DNA of 64,000 nucleotides from Macrocystis pyrifera (lineage: Eukaryota > Sar > Phaeophyceae > Laminariales > Laminariaceae), in assembly GCA_031763025.1 (NCBI GenBank), contig JASSKH010000021.1, positions 1,612,001-1,676,000 of the forward strand, in the 5' to 3' direction. A program made the position numbers and the translations under genes. This document shows, piece by piece, positions 21,941 through 34,000 of the stretch (its first letter is position 1; every line of letters begins with the position of its first letter). The notes beneath the pieces are model-generated. The model saw nothing but the letters and a program-made list of their open reading frames with translations, did no database searches and was not told the origin of the DNA.

Positions 21941-24900
21941 ATGTGTTCTCTGCGCAGGGGTCCTCTCTTGCCGGCTAGGAGGCAGCTCGATACCCCTCGT
22001 GGTGGTAACCTGTCTCATAGCCACTAGCGACCTCCTGGGGTCCACTCTTCGCTTGCGTTCACCACAAATCGCACCTTTACGGAACTGTTCTGACCTGCGG
22101 GCATGTTGGCTCCAACGTGCTGGTTGTAGTGCTGCTGATCCATGCTGGCTCCTTCGCTCGCTCTCGTTGATTGACAGGCCCGGTGTTGAGGACGTTAGGT
22201 GGGTCTCAGAGTATTTGGATTGCTCTTGGCCAGGGAAAAACTTGTGTGCACATCCGCGCTCCTTTCTGTCTGAGGTTTGACTTCCTGGAGGCGTGTTTCC
22301 CTGGGCGTTTCTCATCATCGTCCCCTTTTTGTTAGGTCGACTGACAGCTCGGCATGGAACCTGTCTTTGCTCCGCATGTCAGCCTCCCTGGCAATCCTCT
22401 TGAAGGCAACCCTCCTCGTTCGGCATCAATCCATTGTCTATCGGGCCTCTCGACGGCTACCTTAGCAATGCCCTGTTGCACCGAACCGCTGTAACATCCC
22501 CCCCAGCTTGGTGGCGCAAGCCAACAACGCGGCAAGACGGGCGGTGCGTACGCTAGAGCTTCGTATAGGGAAAACCTTGGTCCGTAAATACTGAGTTAAG
22601 TTACCAACCAGGGTTTTTTTATACCCCACTTTCTAACCGAAACTGACTATCTATTCCTGCTGTATAGAATGCACCGCGGCTCCTGTCACGACAACGGGGC
22701 CTTACCCTTTGGGCTAGTTCAACTTGTCTGCCTCAACTCTTCTCTTCGCTTTACCCCCTTCCTCATTTCCGAGACCGTCAGTTCCTCCCAGTCATTGTCC
22801 GGGAACCTGACGCGCCAGTAGGGCGAGCAAAAGTCATAAACCTGTCCTACTCGGTCCGTCTGCTTATCGTCTGCCGCGTGGGATCTGGTTACTGTCGTTC
22901 CTATCAGATATAGGGTTAACGCTTCGCTTCTACTGAGGAGCGTACGCTTCTTCGGGCGAGCGGTCGTCTGAGTTTTCTCCGCGTCGGGGGGGTTCAAGTT
23001 CCACAGGGCGTGAAAGGTGTCTAGCTGCAAAGGGGTAAAACTGTCTAGGGATTCTGTCTCCGTGACCCAGTCCGAGGAGACCCCGTCTAGGTATCTTCCC
23101 CGATATTCCCAACGGGCTGTCCCTGTTTTACTCACCACCTCCCTGCGGTCTATTAGAGTATACATCGGGGCCGCGGCGACCGAGTCTCCTCTGAGCCCCA
23201 GGTCAGCGCCCCAAGCTATTTGTGCGAATTCGTCCCCTATCGGGTGTCTCAAGTCTGATGAGCGCCTGTAGAAGGGTTTGAGCGATGCTACCGAGACTGT
23301 GCGGGATCGTTTTTCTTCCTCCCTCCATCTCTATGACAGCGCTAAGGCCCTTAAAACACGACCTTGGTCACGGTCCACGGACCTGTCCATTTTTCGTGTA
23401 CCAACTTCGGTCCCATACCTTGTCTGAAAAGCGAGCTGTCGCTCTCCCGTGCCAGGACCAGGTCTCCCTCCGCTACATTTGTACTTGGGGAGGACCGTGA
23501 TATTCTGGCATTGTGGCGCTGACGGGATGCTTCCTTATCTGCGTGGATCTTTCGCAGTGCCTCCGCTACCTCCCGCATGTTATGCCTGCGGTTCTCGATG
23601 AAGTTGCTGAAGCCGCCTGTGGCTTCTGTGTCATCCATCTGTGGGATCAGCATATCGAGGGTTGTGCGAGGGCTGCGACCGAACAGAAGCTGGAAGGGAG
23701 TCATGGCGGAGGGTAGTGACGGGTCTGGCGTAGTGCGTTTGATCCAACAAGCGGCGGCAACGTACTCGTCCCATCTCGTTGGCCAGGCCTTACACAGTTC
23801 GGATAGCACGTCTTGCATCCATGCTCCCGCTCTTTCCACTCCTCCCTGCCCCCTGGGATGATCTGCCGGTCCGAACTCTATTGGGACTTTTAACCATCGA
23901 CATAGGTGTCCCACTACTGCCGCTGTGAATTCCCCCCCACCGTCTGCGCGAATAGATGAGGGCACTCCAAATGTCAAGCAAAGGTCTAAGAGCAAACGGG
24001 CTACTCCGTGTGCTTCTTTTGACGGTAGTGGGTAAGCGAAGGGGAACCTAGATGCTCTGTCTACAACGAGCAGTAGGTACTCGTTCCCTGCGTCCGACGT
24101 GTTGGGGAATTTCTGTAGGTCTACCTCTAGCACTTCCCATGGCTCCAGGAATCTGGCGGGAAGCATCGCCACCTGTTGACTACGTGACCTCTTCCTGCGT
24201 CTACACCCACATGATAGAACATACTCTCGCGCATCTCTACACATGCCTGGCCAGTGAAACCGGTCCCTTAGCAAGGAGAGGGTTCTTGCGATTCCGGGGT
24301 GACCGTGTTGGCAGTGCACTAAGGCGAGCATGTCCGCTACAAGGCAACTCGGTAAGGCTAATACAGCTGTTCGCTTTACCAACGCTCCCCTCTGTTCGAA
24401 CTCAAGCCACAGGAGACTCTGGTCGTCTAGAAGGTACCTGTTGATATCCGTATCTGTCAACTCGTTCTGCCCGGCGACTTCTCCTTGACTACATAGTGCT
24501 CGCCTGACCTTGCTCAAGAATGGGTCCGCTGCCTGGCTCCTGACCAGGTGGGGCACGTCTTGCAGCGCCTGGAGGGCACGCTCTATCGCCGTTGTCGCCA
24601 ATGGTTCCTTTTGGCGTGCCCCCCCCTCCCCCCCCGCTGGGAGACTGCACTCGACGGTGTCAGGCGCCAGAAGGTTGCCCTTCGTCGGTGGTAGCGGGTC
24701 TTTCGGGACCTGTAAGGAGCCGGGCTCTGCCGCCTGAACGGCCGGTTCGCCTCCTGTCAGTGATCGGGCGTTTGACGACGTACGCGCGGTGCTCGCAGGG
24801 CGAGGGGGGCGGGCGGGGGCTTCCGGAAACGAAGTTAGACGCACGGATGGAGTACGAGCGCGGCTGGATCGCCGTACTATCAGCCCGGAGCTGTCTGTAT

Positions 24901-26262
24901 GTATCGCGGCAACCCGGTCATGGAACGGCAAGGTGGCAAACTGTGCGTCCGAGGTTAGGTCGACGGGTTCGTCGGGTGGTTCTTCGAGCACGGCTACGGT
25001 CCGCGGAATGCTAGCAACGATTGCACTAAGCGCGGATGGCAACCGTTTACTAGTTGACCTTGCTCTACGGACAACATGCCGTTCCCTGCTACCACCCGGG
25101 TCTACCAGTCCCTCTTCGAGTGATTCTAGGTCATTCAGCAGATGTCCGTCGAGGACCGGTCCCCTGGGCCCTACGTAATCGGTAGGTTTGCTCGATGATG
25201 CGTCGTCCGGGAATGAGTCGTCGATCGAGGCGCTTGTTGCCCCCGGGCGTAGCAAGCGGGATAGAGCGTCAGGAAGCTTGTGTGACGTTCCTGCCCTCCA
25301 CTTCATGACTATGTCGAATTCCGTTAGCCGGAGCGCCCATCTGTAAAGCTTGGGGTCCAGGTCCCGGCTACGGAATAGCCACAGCAACGCGGAGCAGTCT
25401 GTGACCAAAGTGAACCTTCTACCCGCCAAAAAAGGTCGAAAGTGGACAACTGCCTATAAAACCGCCATGCATTCCCTTGCGGTAGCTCCACGACGCGCGT
25501 CCGTACGAGACCACCGATGGCTGGCGTATGCGACCACACATTCCTTCCCATCATGCACTTGCGTTAGCGCTGCACCTGCCCCTGTCTCACTGGCGTCTGT
25601 ATGTAACGTGAATGGGCTGTCCCAGGAAGGGAAAATTAGAATAGGAAATGATGTGAGGGCCGCCTTCAGCGCCAAGAACGCATTCTGTTGTTGTTCTGCC
25701 CATGGGATACGGAGGCGTCGCGCGCGTTTGGTCGTAAAGGCTTTGTCTCGAAGGATATCTGTGAGCGGCGCAGCTAGAATACTGTACCGCTCTACGAACT
25801 GCCGCAAGTAGCCCGTCATACCTAGAAATGCTCTGAGTTCCTCCACCGTTGACGGCGGAGGTAGCTCAGCTACGGCCGCCACTTTCGACTCCGACGGTCT
25901 AACCCCCTGTCTGTCCACTACCATCCCTACAAATTCCAGACTCGGGCAACACCATCTTGATTTAGCAAAATTCACTGACAGTCCAGCGGACTGCAGGCGG
26001 TTGAGGACTGCGTCGATCAGGATGAGGTGTTGGTCAAAGTCCTGGCTGTAAATAAGGATATCGTCCAAGTAATTTTCCACTCCTTTGCCCCTTAGCCCGC
26101 TAAGCAGCTCCGCTACCATACTTGCAAACGCTGGCGGCAGGATTTTGAGTCCAAACCCACATCTCATGTATTCCCAAAGTTGACCGTATGCGTCGCGAAA
26201 AGCGGTTTTGTGCCGATCTTCTTCTGCAATGGGTAGCTGGAAAAATCCGCGGTGGTATGTTG
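21940..26262 (-). mobile_element. Ty3/gypsy LTR retrotransposon fossil, broken
   Basis: Parts seen on the minus strand, in order: reverse transcriptase (ENYLDDILIYSQ, LRAFLGMTGYLRQF), RNase H (PFTLHTDASETGAGAALTQ), connection, integrase (GHPGIARTLSLL, EVDLQKFPN, GVPSSIRADGGGEF), and a C-terminal module ending YWRVRFPDNDWEEL, similar to chromo/tudor-type tails of some gypsy integrases. A purine-rich tract near 22,500 is followed by TGTTACAGCGG, which looks like the start of the 3' LTR (about 22,497 to 21,940). The order RT-RH-IN fixes the Ty3/gypsy family. It is incomplete and broken by a few breaks, moderately old. It lies inside repeat R3, whose two halves flank it. Confidence 0.85.
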
Positions 26263-26335
26263 TTGTTGTAATTAATCGTCACTTTTCGCCGTCATTTTCC
26301 CCTCTCGAGTCCCAAGAGCGAGTCGTTTTTCACAG
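26263..26335 (+). repeat. R3 repeat, right part
   Basis: AATTAATCGTCACTTTTCGC, CGTCATTTTCCCCTCTCGAG, the block that ends R3 in the intact copies. Confidence 0.65.
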
Positions 26336-26989
26336 TAAAACGTCACTTCTACCCTACAACGCCCAGCACGCGCAGTGGTCGCGTCGATTCTTCACCGTGG
26401 AGGAATGCAAGTGTTTCTTCTGCTGTGTGGTCAAGACTACGAGACAGATGAAAAAAAACGAACCTGTCGCAAATTCTATCGAGAGGGAAACGTCTGGTAC
26501 GCGCATGAAAAATTAAATGCCAACGTACCCGGGCACGAAAAAGCACAACAAAATACAAGCCACAAGAGAAAATAACATTAAAAATAAAATGAAAAATGTA
26601 CCTGGTACCAGGTATATACAAAACCTGGTAAACTACTACCTGGTACAAGGTTTCCCTTCGAAGGCATTCAGACGTGGGGTGGCGCAACGTAAAATCTGAG
26701 GACGTTTTGTGCTGCTTAAAAAAACGAAAGGCCCGCCAGATGTGGAATTTTGAAGTCTGTGCAGCCCCCCTCCCCAAGAAAACGGCATCACGACCAGCGA
26801 CCGAAAATCGGTATATTTTACACATACGTACTGCTAACATGACCAAAGTTTAAAAGGGGGAGGCGCGAATAACGATCGGGGGGATCGAGCGCACCACACT
26901 ACGCGCAGCATCAGCGCGATCGTCACCAACGGCAGTCTACAGCGCAACAACAAAAAATACCCCGAGCCGGCACTCCTAGGGGACTGGAC

Positions 26990-27890
26990 AGGCTACACCG
27001 AACGAACGGTGAAATCGAACTGCCACGCTGAAGCGCAACAAGTTCAACAGTGTTCACCCCAAACCGGTACTTCCAGGGCACTAGAAAGGCGTTCATCGAA
27101 CGTTATTGCTGAAGTGCAACAACATTTACCCCGAACCGGCACTCCCAGGGTAGTGAAAACTGAAGACGGGTGTACCGAATGGTTAAGAGCCGGCCGGAAA
27201 CTAAAACGCAACAGTACATACCCCGAACCGGCGTTCCAGACTACCGGAAAGGCGTGCATCGAACGGTACCTAAGACCTAAAACACCCACCCCCAACCGGC
27301 ACTAGTAACAGCAGCCGACTGAAAAGACACGCACCCAAACGTAACTGGAGTGCCACAACTATTTATCCCGAACCGGCACTACTAATACATATATATATAT
27401 ATTACTGAAAATGCGTTCAATGAACGGTAAGTAACCGAACGGGCACTGAACCGCAACAACATTTACCCCGAACCGGCATTCCCAGAGCGCCGGAAAAGCG
27501 AACATCGAACTGTACCTACAGCGTCTACCAGCACTACATTACTGAAAAGGCATGCACCGAACGGTTAACATCCGAACGGTCACTGAAGTGCAACCATATT
27601 TTACCCGAACCGCCGAACCGGCACTCCCAAGGTAATGGAAAAAAGGTACGCACCGAACGGTAACTGAATCGCAACAACTGTTACCCCGAACCGGCGCTCC
27701 TAGAGTGCTTGAAAGGCGTGCATCGAACGAAAAAAACAAAACGAACGGCAACTGAAGTGCAACAACATTTACCCCGAACCAGAACTTCCAGGCGCTCCCA
27801 GTGTATCGGAAAAAGGCGCGCATCGAATGGTAACTAACTAAAGCGCAACCATGTTTACTCCGAACCGGCACTCCTAGAGTATTGGAAAGG
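26990..27890. repeat. Degenerate minisatellite abutting the mannosidase stop codon
   Basis: About a dozen imperfect units on the plus strand share CCCCGAACCGGCACTCC, then GGAAAGGCGTGCATCGAACG, then a variable ACTGAAGCGCAACAAC part, with a period of roughly 60-110 bp. The unit nearest the gene reads ACTCCTAGAGTATTGG and contains, on the minus strand, the last five codons and the stop of the mannosidase. A short TA microsatellite interrupts it near 27,390. Confidence 0.85.
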
Positions 27891-28019
27891 CGTGCGCCTC
27901 GGTGTTGAAGACGTAGCGGTCGAACGGAAAGGGGTTCTCCTCTGAAAATATCATCAGCAGATACTTCAGGCTCTCGCTGACGAAGAGGTTTCCATCTTGT
28001 TTAGGTGCTTCGACTGGAT
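27874..28019 (-). CDS. GH47 last exon (VSESLKYLL...FNTEAH, stop)
   Basis: Acceptor AAACAG, 2 nt of split codon, 47 codons and TAG at 27,874-27,876. [18 protein letters not shown] and YVFNTEAH match the family ETLKYLYLLFSD and VFNTEAHP end. FNTEAH carries the calcium-binding Thr. After it only AFPIL remains, and these codons and the stop lie in the last unit of a minisatellite that fills 26,990-27,890. Confidence 0.93.
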
Positions 28020-31000
28020 CTGTTTAGCAGCAAACGAGCATCAAAGATTAAAACAAGCTTCAAGGTTCAGATCCGGATTCAAATTTCACGGTAGATTCGT
28101 TGTTTCGGTTTCAAAATACGGATTCGTTTTTTCTCTCAACAATTTTTATTCATATTCGGGTTCAGAGGTTGATCCAGATTGTGCGTCAGATTTGGGTTCA
28201 GACTCAGATTCAAAGAACTTCAGGTCAGCAGGCCAAATCTATACGTGTAGTCCAGGCTACAAGACGAAGCAGCAGTTGGAGTGGGTACTACAGCGGCAGC
28301 AGCTGCAGCAGTAGCAACATCGACAGCAGCAGTGGCAGCAGCAGTGGCAGCAGCAGTGGCAGCAGCAGTGGCAGCAGCAGTGGCAGCAGCAGCAGTGGCA
28401 GCAGCTGCAGCAGTAGCAACATCGACAGCAGCAGTGGCAGTGGCAGCAGCAGTGGCAGTGGCAGCAGCAGCAGCACTCGACAACGGCACCATCGCGAGGA
28501 GAATCGACACGAACCATCCCTCAAAGGAGGTACCACTCCGTCCCTACATATAAGTACCGCTCATGTTTCATATTAATCATGAAAACGGTCCTGAGGTTCA
28601 GCGACAGAGTCGTACATATATAATTCACACAATGAACCATGGGAAGGGGAGGAGACAGCAGCAGCAGCAGCAGAATGTCGGAATCACCTCCGACAGAAAT
28701 ATGTAACCTCACCGCACCAACCCACCACTACCAGTACCACACTACACTACTGTACACTACGAGTACATCATACAACACTACACGATGCGCAATACCCTGC
28801 ACTGCACCATCACGGTGGCCCTACAGCAATACATAGGTACTATTATAAACGGGGGAAAGAGGCTCCCCAACGTAATTATGAAGAATACGAAAGTAGCATC
28901 GATGGAAAGTCCATCATCAACCGCTTCTTCAAAACAGACGGCATTTTCGATTCGCGCGGTGGTTCTTGGGATAGAACACACCAAAGTGGGCGACATGGGC
29001 CTATTTCGTGATAGCCAGCCGTACCCCAACCGCCCTCTCACCCCCTCCCGCCTTTCCCCCTTCCCACCCCACCTCCACCCCGACCCACCTAAGTCGAACA
29101 AAGGAACACACGTACAAAACAAAACAGCTCTCACATTGGTGACATCGCGGAGACCAGCGTAGCCTCCTCTATTAACACGGCAGTGCTCTTCAATGGCCTC
29201 GAAAATAGCCCACGCCTGATCCCTGTACCCCTCCTCTCCGGTGACCCAGTAGAGGTAGTACAGAGACTCCAGCGTCTCCGGCCGAAGCAAGTTGTGACTG
29301 TCTTGCCTGCCGAAACACACAAAACAGCAGTGCGACACAGAAGGGGCAGAACCGTCACCGGTTCGATGGGATGGGAGTGCACGGGGATTGGGAAGGTCCG
29401 GATGGGACCGGATGCGATTGGGTGGGATTATATGGGTTGCGGTAATACAACTACTCCAGCGTCTCCGGCCGAAGCAAGCTTCAACTATCTCACCCCCTCG
29501 AACACGGCAATATTACACACGACCGGCGGAAACCGTCGCCGGTATGATTGAACGTGATGAGAGTTGAGGTGAAACTATCTCACCCTTTCGAACACGGCAA
29601 CATTACACACAAGCGGCGGAAACCGTCGCCGGTATGATAGAACGTGATGAGAGTTGAGGGAGTGCGGTGGGACTGGATGAGATTGGATGGGAGTGGCTGG
29701 GACGTGTATGGGTAGGGTCAACAAACAGACTACAACGGAGACCGTGTTGCTGCCGATGCCGAACCCGGCACTCCGGACCTAGCCGCTCGTCATCGAAGCA
29801 GCAGGGCAGAGGCATACACAGACGATGCACTTTTTTGTACCTGGACGGTCTGGTCGTCGCAAGCGCTTAACCTATGCCAGGGATCACACGACGGATCCGA
29901 CTCGCAAGGGCATGCTACAATCGGTTCACACGGGACCTGTACGATATGGAGGATGCCCCGTTCACTCTAAAACTGCGCATGCTAAACGCCGAGGTGACGG
30001 AGACCCCTGCTGTACAGGTGTATGACGTGAACTCTCGGCTAGGAGCACTTCGCTGAGCTCCGAACGGCACACCACAAACTCCTCCTACGGATCGTTGGCT
30101 CCCAGCGCCGACATCGCACCGAAACACTTGTGATGTCCTACGCGAAGGCCCTCAAAAAGGCACAGCACGAGAGCGTTGAGACGACTATCCGTAAAGGACG
30201 CCTCGTCTTTTCGAGGCGCGTACAGCGTACGACCAATGCGCGGCTGACCCGTCGCGTGACGTTTGGGACGATGGCTGGCGGGGAGAACCCGGGACCAGGC
30301 CGACCAGAAAATAACCGGGCCCAACGTCCAGCAGACTACCCCTGGGCTTTTCACGCCACCGAGGGACCCACGGAAAGCTCCCCTTTGCCCTTAGGAGCAG
30401 AGACGGGTTTCATGGCCGAGGGAGGCTACGAAAAGTGGGAAGCGGTATCGGGGGGTCGTCGAAGCGGCGGACTATTTCATGGCGAGGTGGCACAGGGGCG
30501 AGGCGGAGAGGGAGTTGGCTACGTCGAATGCAGAAACGAAATGATACGTCAGGTTGCAAGGTATCGATCCCACTACCCCGTGAGTTCTAGTAGTTTTTTG
30601 TTTGTTTCTTGTTGAGTTATTCGATGGGGGGGCGGGGGGCGCGACAGCGGCAGTACTGACACTTGACACTGCTAATGACGAGAGTAGGAAAGAGGCGGCG
30701 AAGGGTGTGGCAAGGTCCTCGAATCGTTTTTTTGGCCGAGACTGAAGCCCATATTACTATCACCGTTTCGAGCACGATTCTCTCTTTTCTCTCTTTTCTG
30801 CTCTTTCTTCCTTTTCGCCCTCGTTCCTCTCTTCATTTCCTCTTCTCCCCCGCAGTCCGTATGCCGGTATCTCCCTCTCCTTCGGGTTGCTTTGTCCGTG
30901 CAGCACTTGTCTCTTCCTCTTAAGCATCTTTGCTTTTCTTGTATTAATAGCAGTCTTTTTGCTCTCTTTGCGTCACTTGTGTTACATCAAATAAAAAAAA

Positions 31001-34000
31001 ATGTATTGCTTTTTTTGTTGTCTTTTAGTTTCTTATTTTCTGTTGGCTTGGGGTGTTGTGTTTTCGTACCCGGTACGTTGGCATTTGACTTGCCTTACCT
31101 CTTAATTTTCGATTTTTTTCATTTTCATTTTTTATCTGTTTCGCAGGCTGTGACCACATAATCAGTATCTCTCTAGGATAAGGAATCAGGACGGACGCTG
31201 GATGTACTGATCTAGTTGGGTAGGAAGAACGGTTTAATGTGAAGACAAACACACACATCATATATCTTGAACAAAATCGATTGCTGAGAGCGCATAGCGT
31301 GGGTAGGCGCTACTAGACGCGAGTCGACGAGGGAAGAAAGTACTGAACCCCTCACGCGACAAACGAAGGCACGCACCATAATGGGACGGGGGGAGGAGCG
31401 CCTATCAAACTATCATACTGTGTGACCCCCGGATCTCAGTTGCGACTAGGAAGGAGAGAGGAAACAAGGGCCAGGACAATAAATGGGATGGAAAAAAAAA
31501 AATGTGTGTCTCCGGTCGAAGCAAGCTGTGACTATCTCGCCTGTCAAAAACAAGACACAAAATACTTGTACATTAATTACCAACACAGCGATACAGCAAT
31601 ACGATATACAAGCGGCGGAACCGTCGCCGCTTCGATCGTATGAGATTGATATAGTTTGGTGAGACTGAATAGCTTTGGTTGGGATTGGATGGGAGTTGGA
31701 TGGTTGTGTCAATAAACAGAATGCAGCACTCCGGCCGAAGCAGTTTTTGACCATCCTGCCTGCAAAAAAAAAAAACACAACTCAACAGCACAGCACGGCA
31801 ATCGATTTTTTTTTTTTTCATCACTTTTACTTTCCAGCCCACTCGTAGGAGGTTTTATCCTCGACGATTTTCTAGACAAGCCGTGGTCACAGGTGTCGTC
31901 CCTTCCCCCCCGGTACGTGCCTTCATTTTTATCGTGCATAGGGTTCAGCATTCCCACTGCTCGTCGATTTTCATCGAATGTATCTAACTCACGCTCTCGC
32001 GCTTTCTGCTTGTCAATTTTTATGCAAGAAAAAGTCCCTACGAGCATGCACTCGGTGAGATTTGAACCCACGAAATTGATCATTGATCTTGATAGGCACG
32101 CGGACCACCTACCAAGCCACCGGGCATACAAGCGGCGGAACCGTTGCCGGTTCGACTATGTTGTTTTAGTAAATTGTATGGGATTGGGTGGGAATGGGTG
32201 GGGGTTCTGTGGGTTGGGCAATACAAATACTCCGGCGTCGTCGGCCGTATGTTGCGACTAGTTCGCTTGTCAAAAACAAAGCACAACACGCCAATATGAT
32301 ATACCAGGTACCAGGTATACGCCGCCCAACCGTCGCTGACTCGATTGAATGGGATCACGTGGCAGAGAAGGAAGAGCAGCCTTAGGCCAATCGGATCACG
32401 ATAGGAGACTGAGGGGTGGGGATTATATCAATCCCACCTGTCTGTCCCCTGTTTTCTCATATTTTCTCACATAATATATGCCTCCCAAGCAATACGAATA
32501 CGTTCAAAATACCAAATACCAGGTACTACAGTAGGCACTTACCGGCCTTCCAACGCAATACCAAAACACCCCCCCTCTCCCGCCCCCTCCCTGCTTCCCT
32601 TTCCCCCCCGATGTCTGCCTGCTCGGCTAAAACTTGACGTGCTCCGTCTCGGTATTAGCGAGGGTCTATTGTCATATGACTACCTACGGCCATGCATGAT
32701 AATGAGTACCCCTCCCCCCCTCCCCTCGAAAATGGGCGTAAGACTACGGCCATGCACGATAATGAGTACACCCCCCCCCTCCCCGCGAAAGGGATGCGTG
32801 GTCAATGGTCAAACGACATTAAGACAAGCAACAAAAGAGTACGCGTCCCGCCCCCCCCCTGCCCCTCCCCCAAACGCCTTCCCACCCCTTCGCCCCCGGT
32901 TCCCCTTCCCAAACGCCCCCCCCACATGCAAAAAAATTCCCGCCTCGCGAGCGGTTCTTAGTGGATGCAGCTCACCCGCCATCGACTCGCTCAACACAAT
33001 ACGGGGCTTCGCGCTTGGTGCAAGCAATGTCTGCCTGGTCGGTGAAAACCCGACGTGCTCCGTCCCGGCGTTGTAGGGATGCGAGGGTCTATGGTCATAC
33101 GACTACGGCCATGCATGATAATGAGTGCACCCCTCCCCCCTAGAAAATAGTAAAAAAACGGTCGTTATCCCAGGAGATAGATGGTGGTCATACAAGGCAA
33201 AACAAGAAGGGGATAAGGTCGTAGACACTTTTTTCGGTAATACATGGAACAAACGAAATGAGCGCCCAAATGTTGGAGGTGTCTCTATTAGGAGTAGGAA
33301 CGGTGCTCCGTCTCGAAAGGGATGCGCGGTCAATGGTCAAATGACTAAGGCAAGCAGCAAAAGAGTACGCGCCTACACCCCCTCCCCCTCATCCATATGC
33401 AAGTCCCTCTCACAAGCGGTTCTTAGTAGGATGCAAGTCACCCTTCATGCGACTCGCCGAACACCTCACGGCGCTTCGTGCTAGGTGCAAGCAACGTCTG
33501 CCTGGTCGGTGAAAACCCGACATGCTCTGTCCCGGCATTGTAGGGATGCGAGGGTCTATGGTCATACGACTACGGCCATGCATGAGATCGAGTACAACCC
33601 CTCCCCCCCCCGCTACACCCCCCGCTCCCCCTACTAGGCAGGCGGCACTTACGGCATGATGATAAAATCCTTGTCACCCTCCTCGCTCCAATCGTCTCTA
33701 TTGAAGTGCACGATTTCAGGGGCAAGTCCTGTGGCTGTCCGCTCGTACATCTGTTGAGGCACGGCAATCGTCACGCGTACCACACACATAGAAACGGTTC
33801 ACACGCCGAACAGATCATCTACAGATCATTCCCACTTCATGATCTAGATCCCTGATTCGTATGGTCTGTATGGTCTAGCTCGTGATGCCGGGGGGGAGCC
33901 GCGTAGTCTGCATAGTCTAGGACATGTTTTCTGGGTTGGATCTGTACTATACAGATAGATAGATCCTGCACAACATCTCAGAACGGCAGGTTAGGATCTA

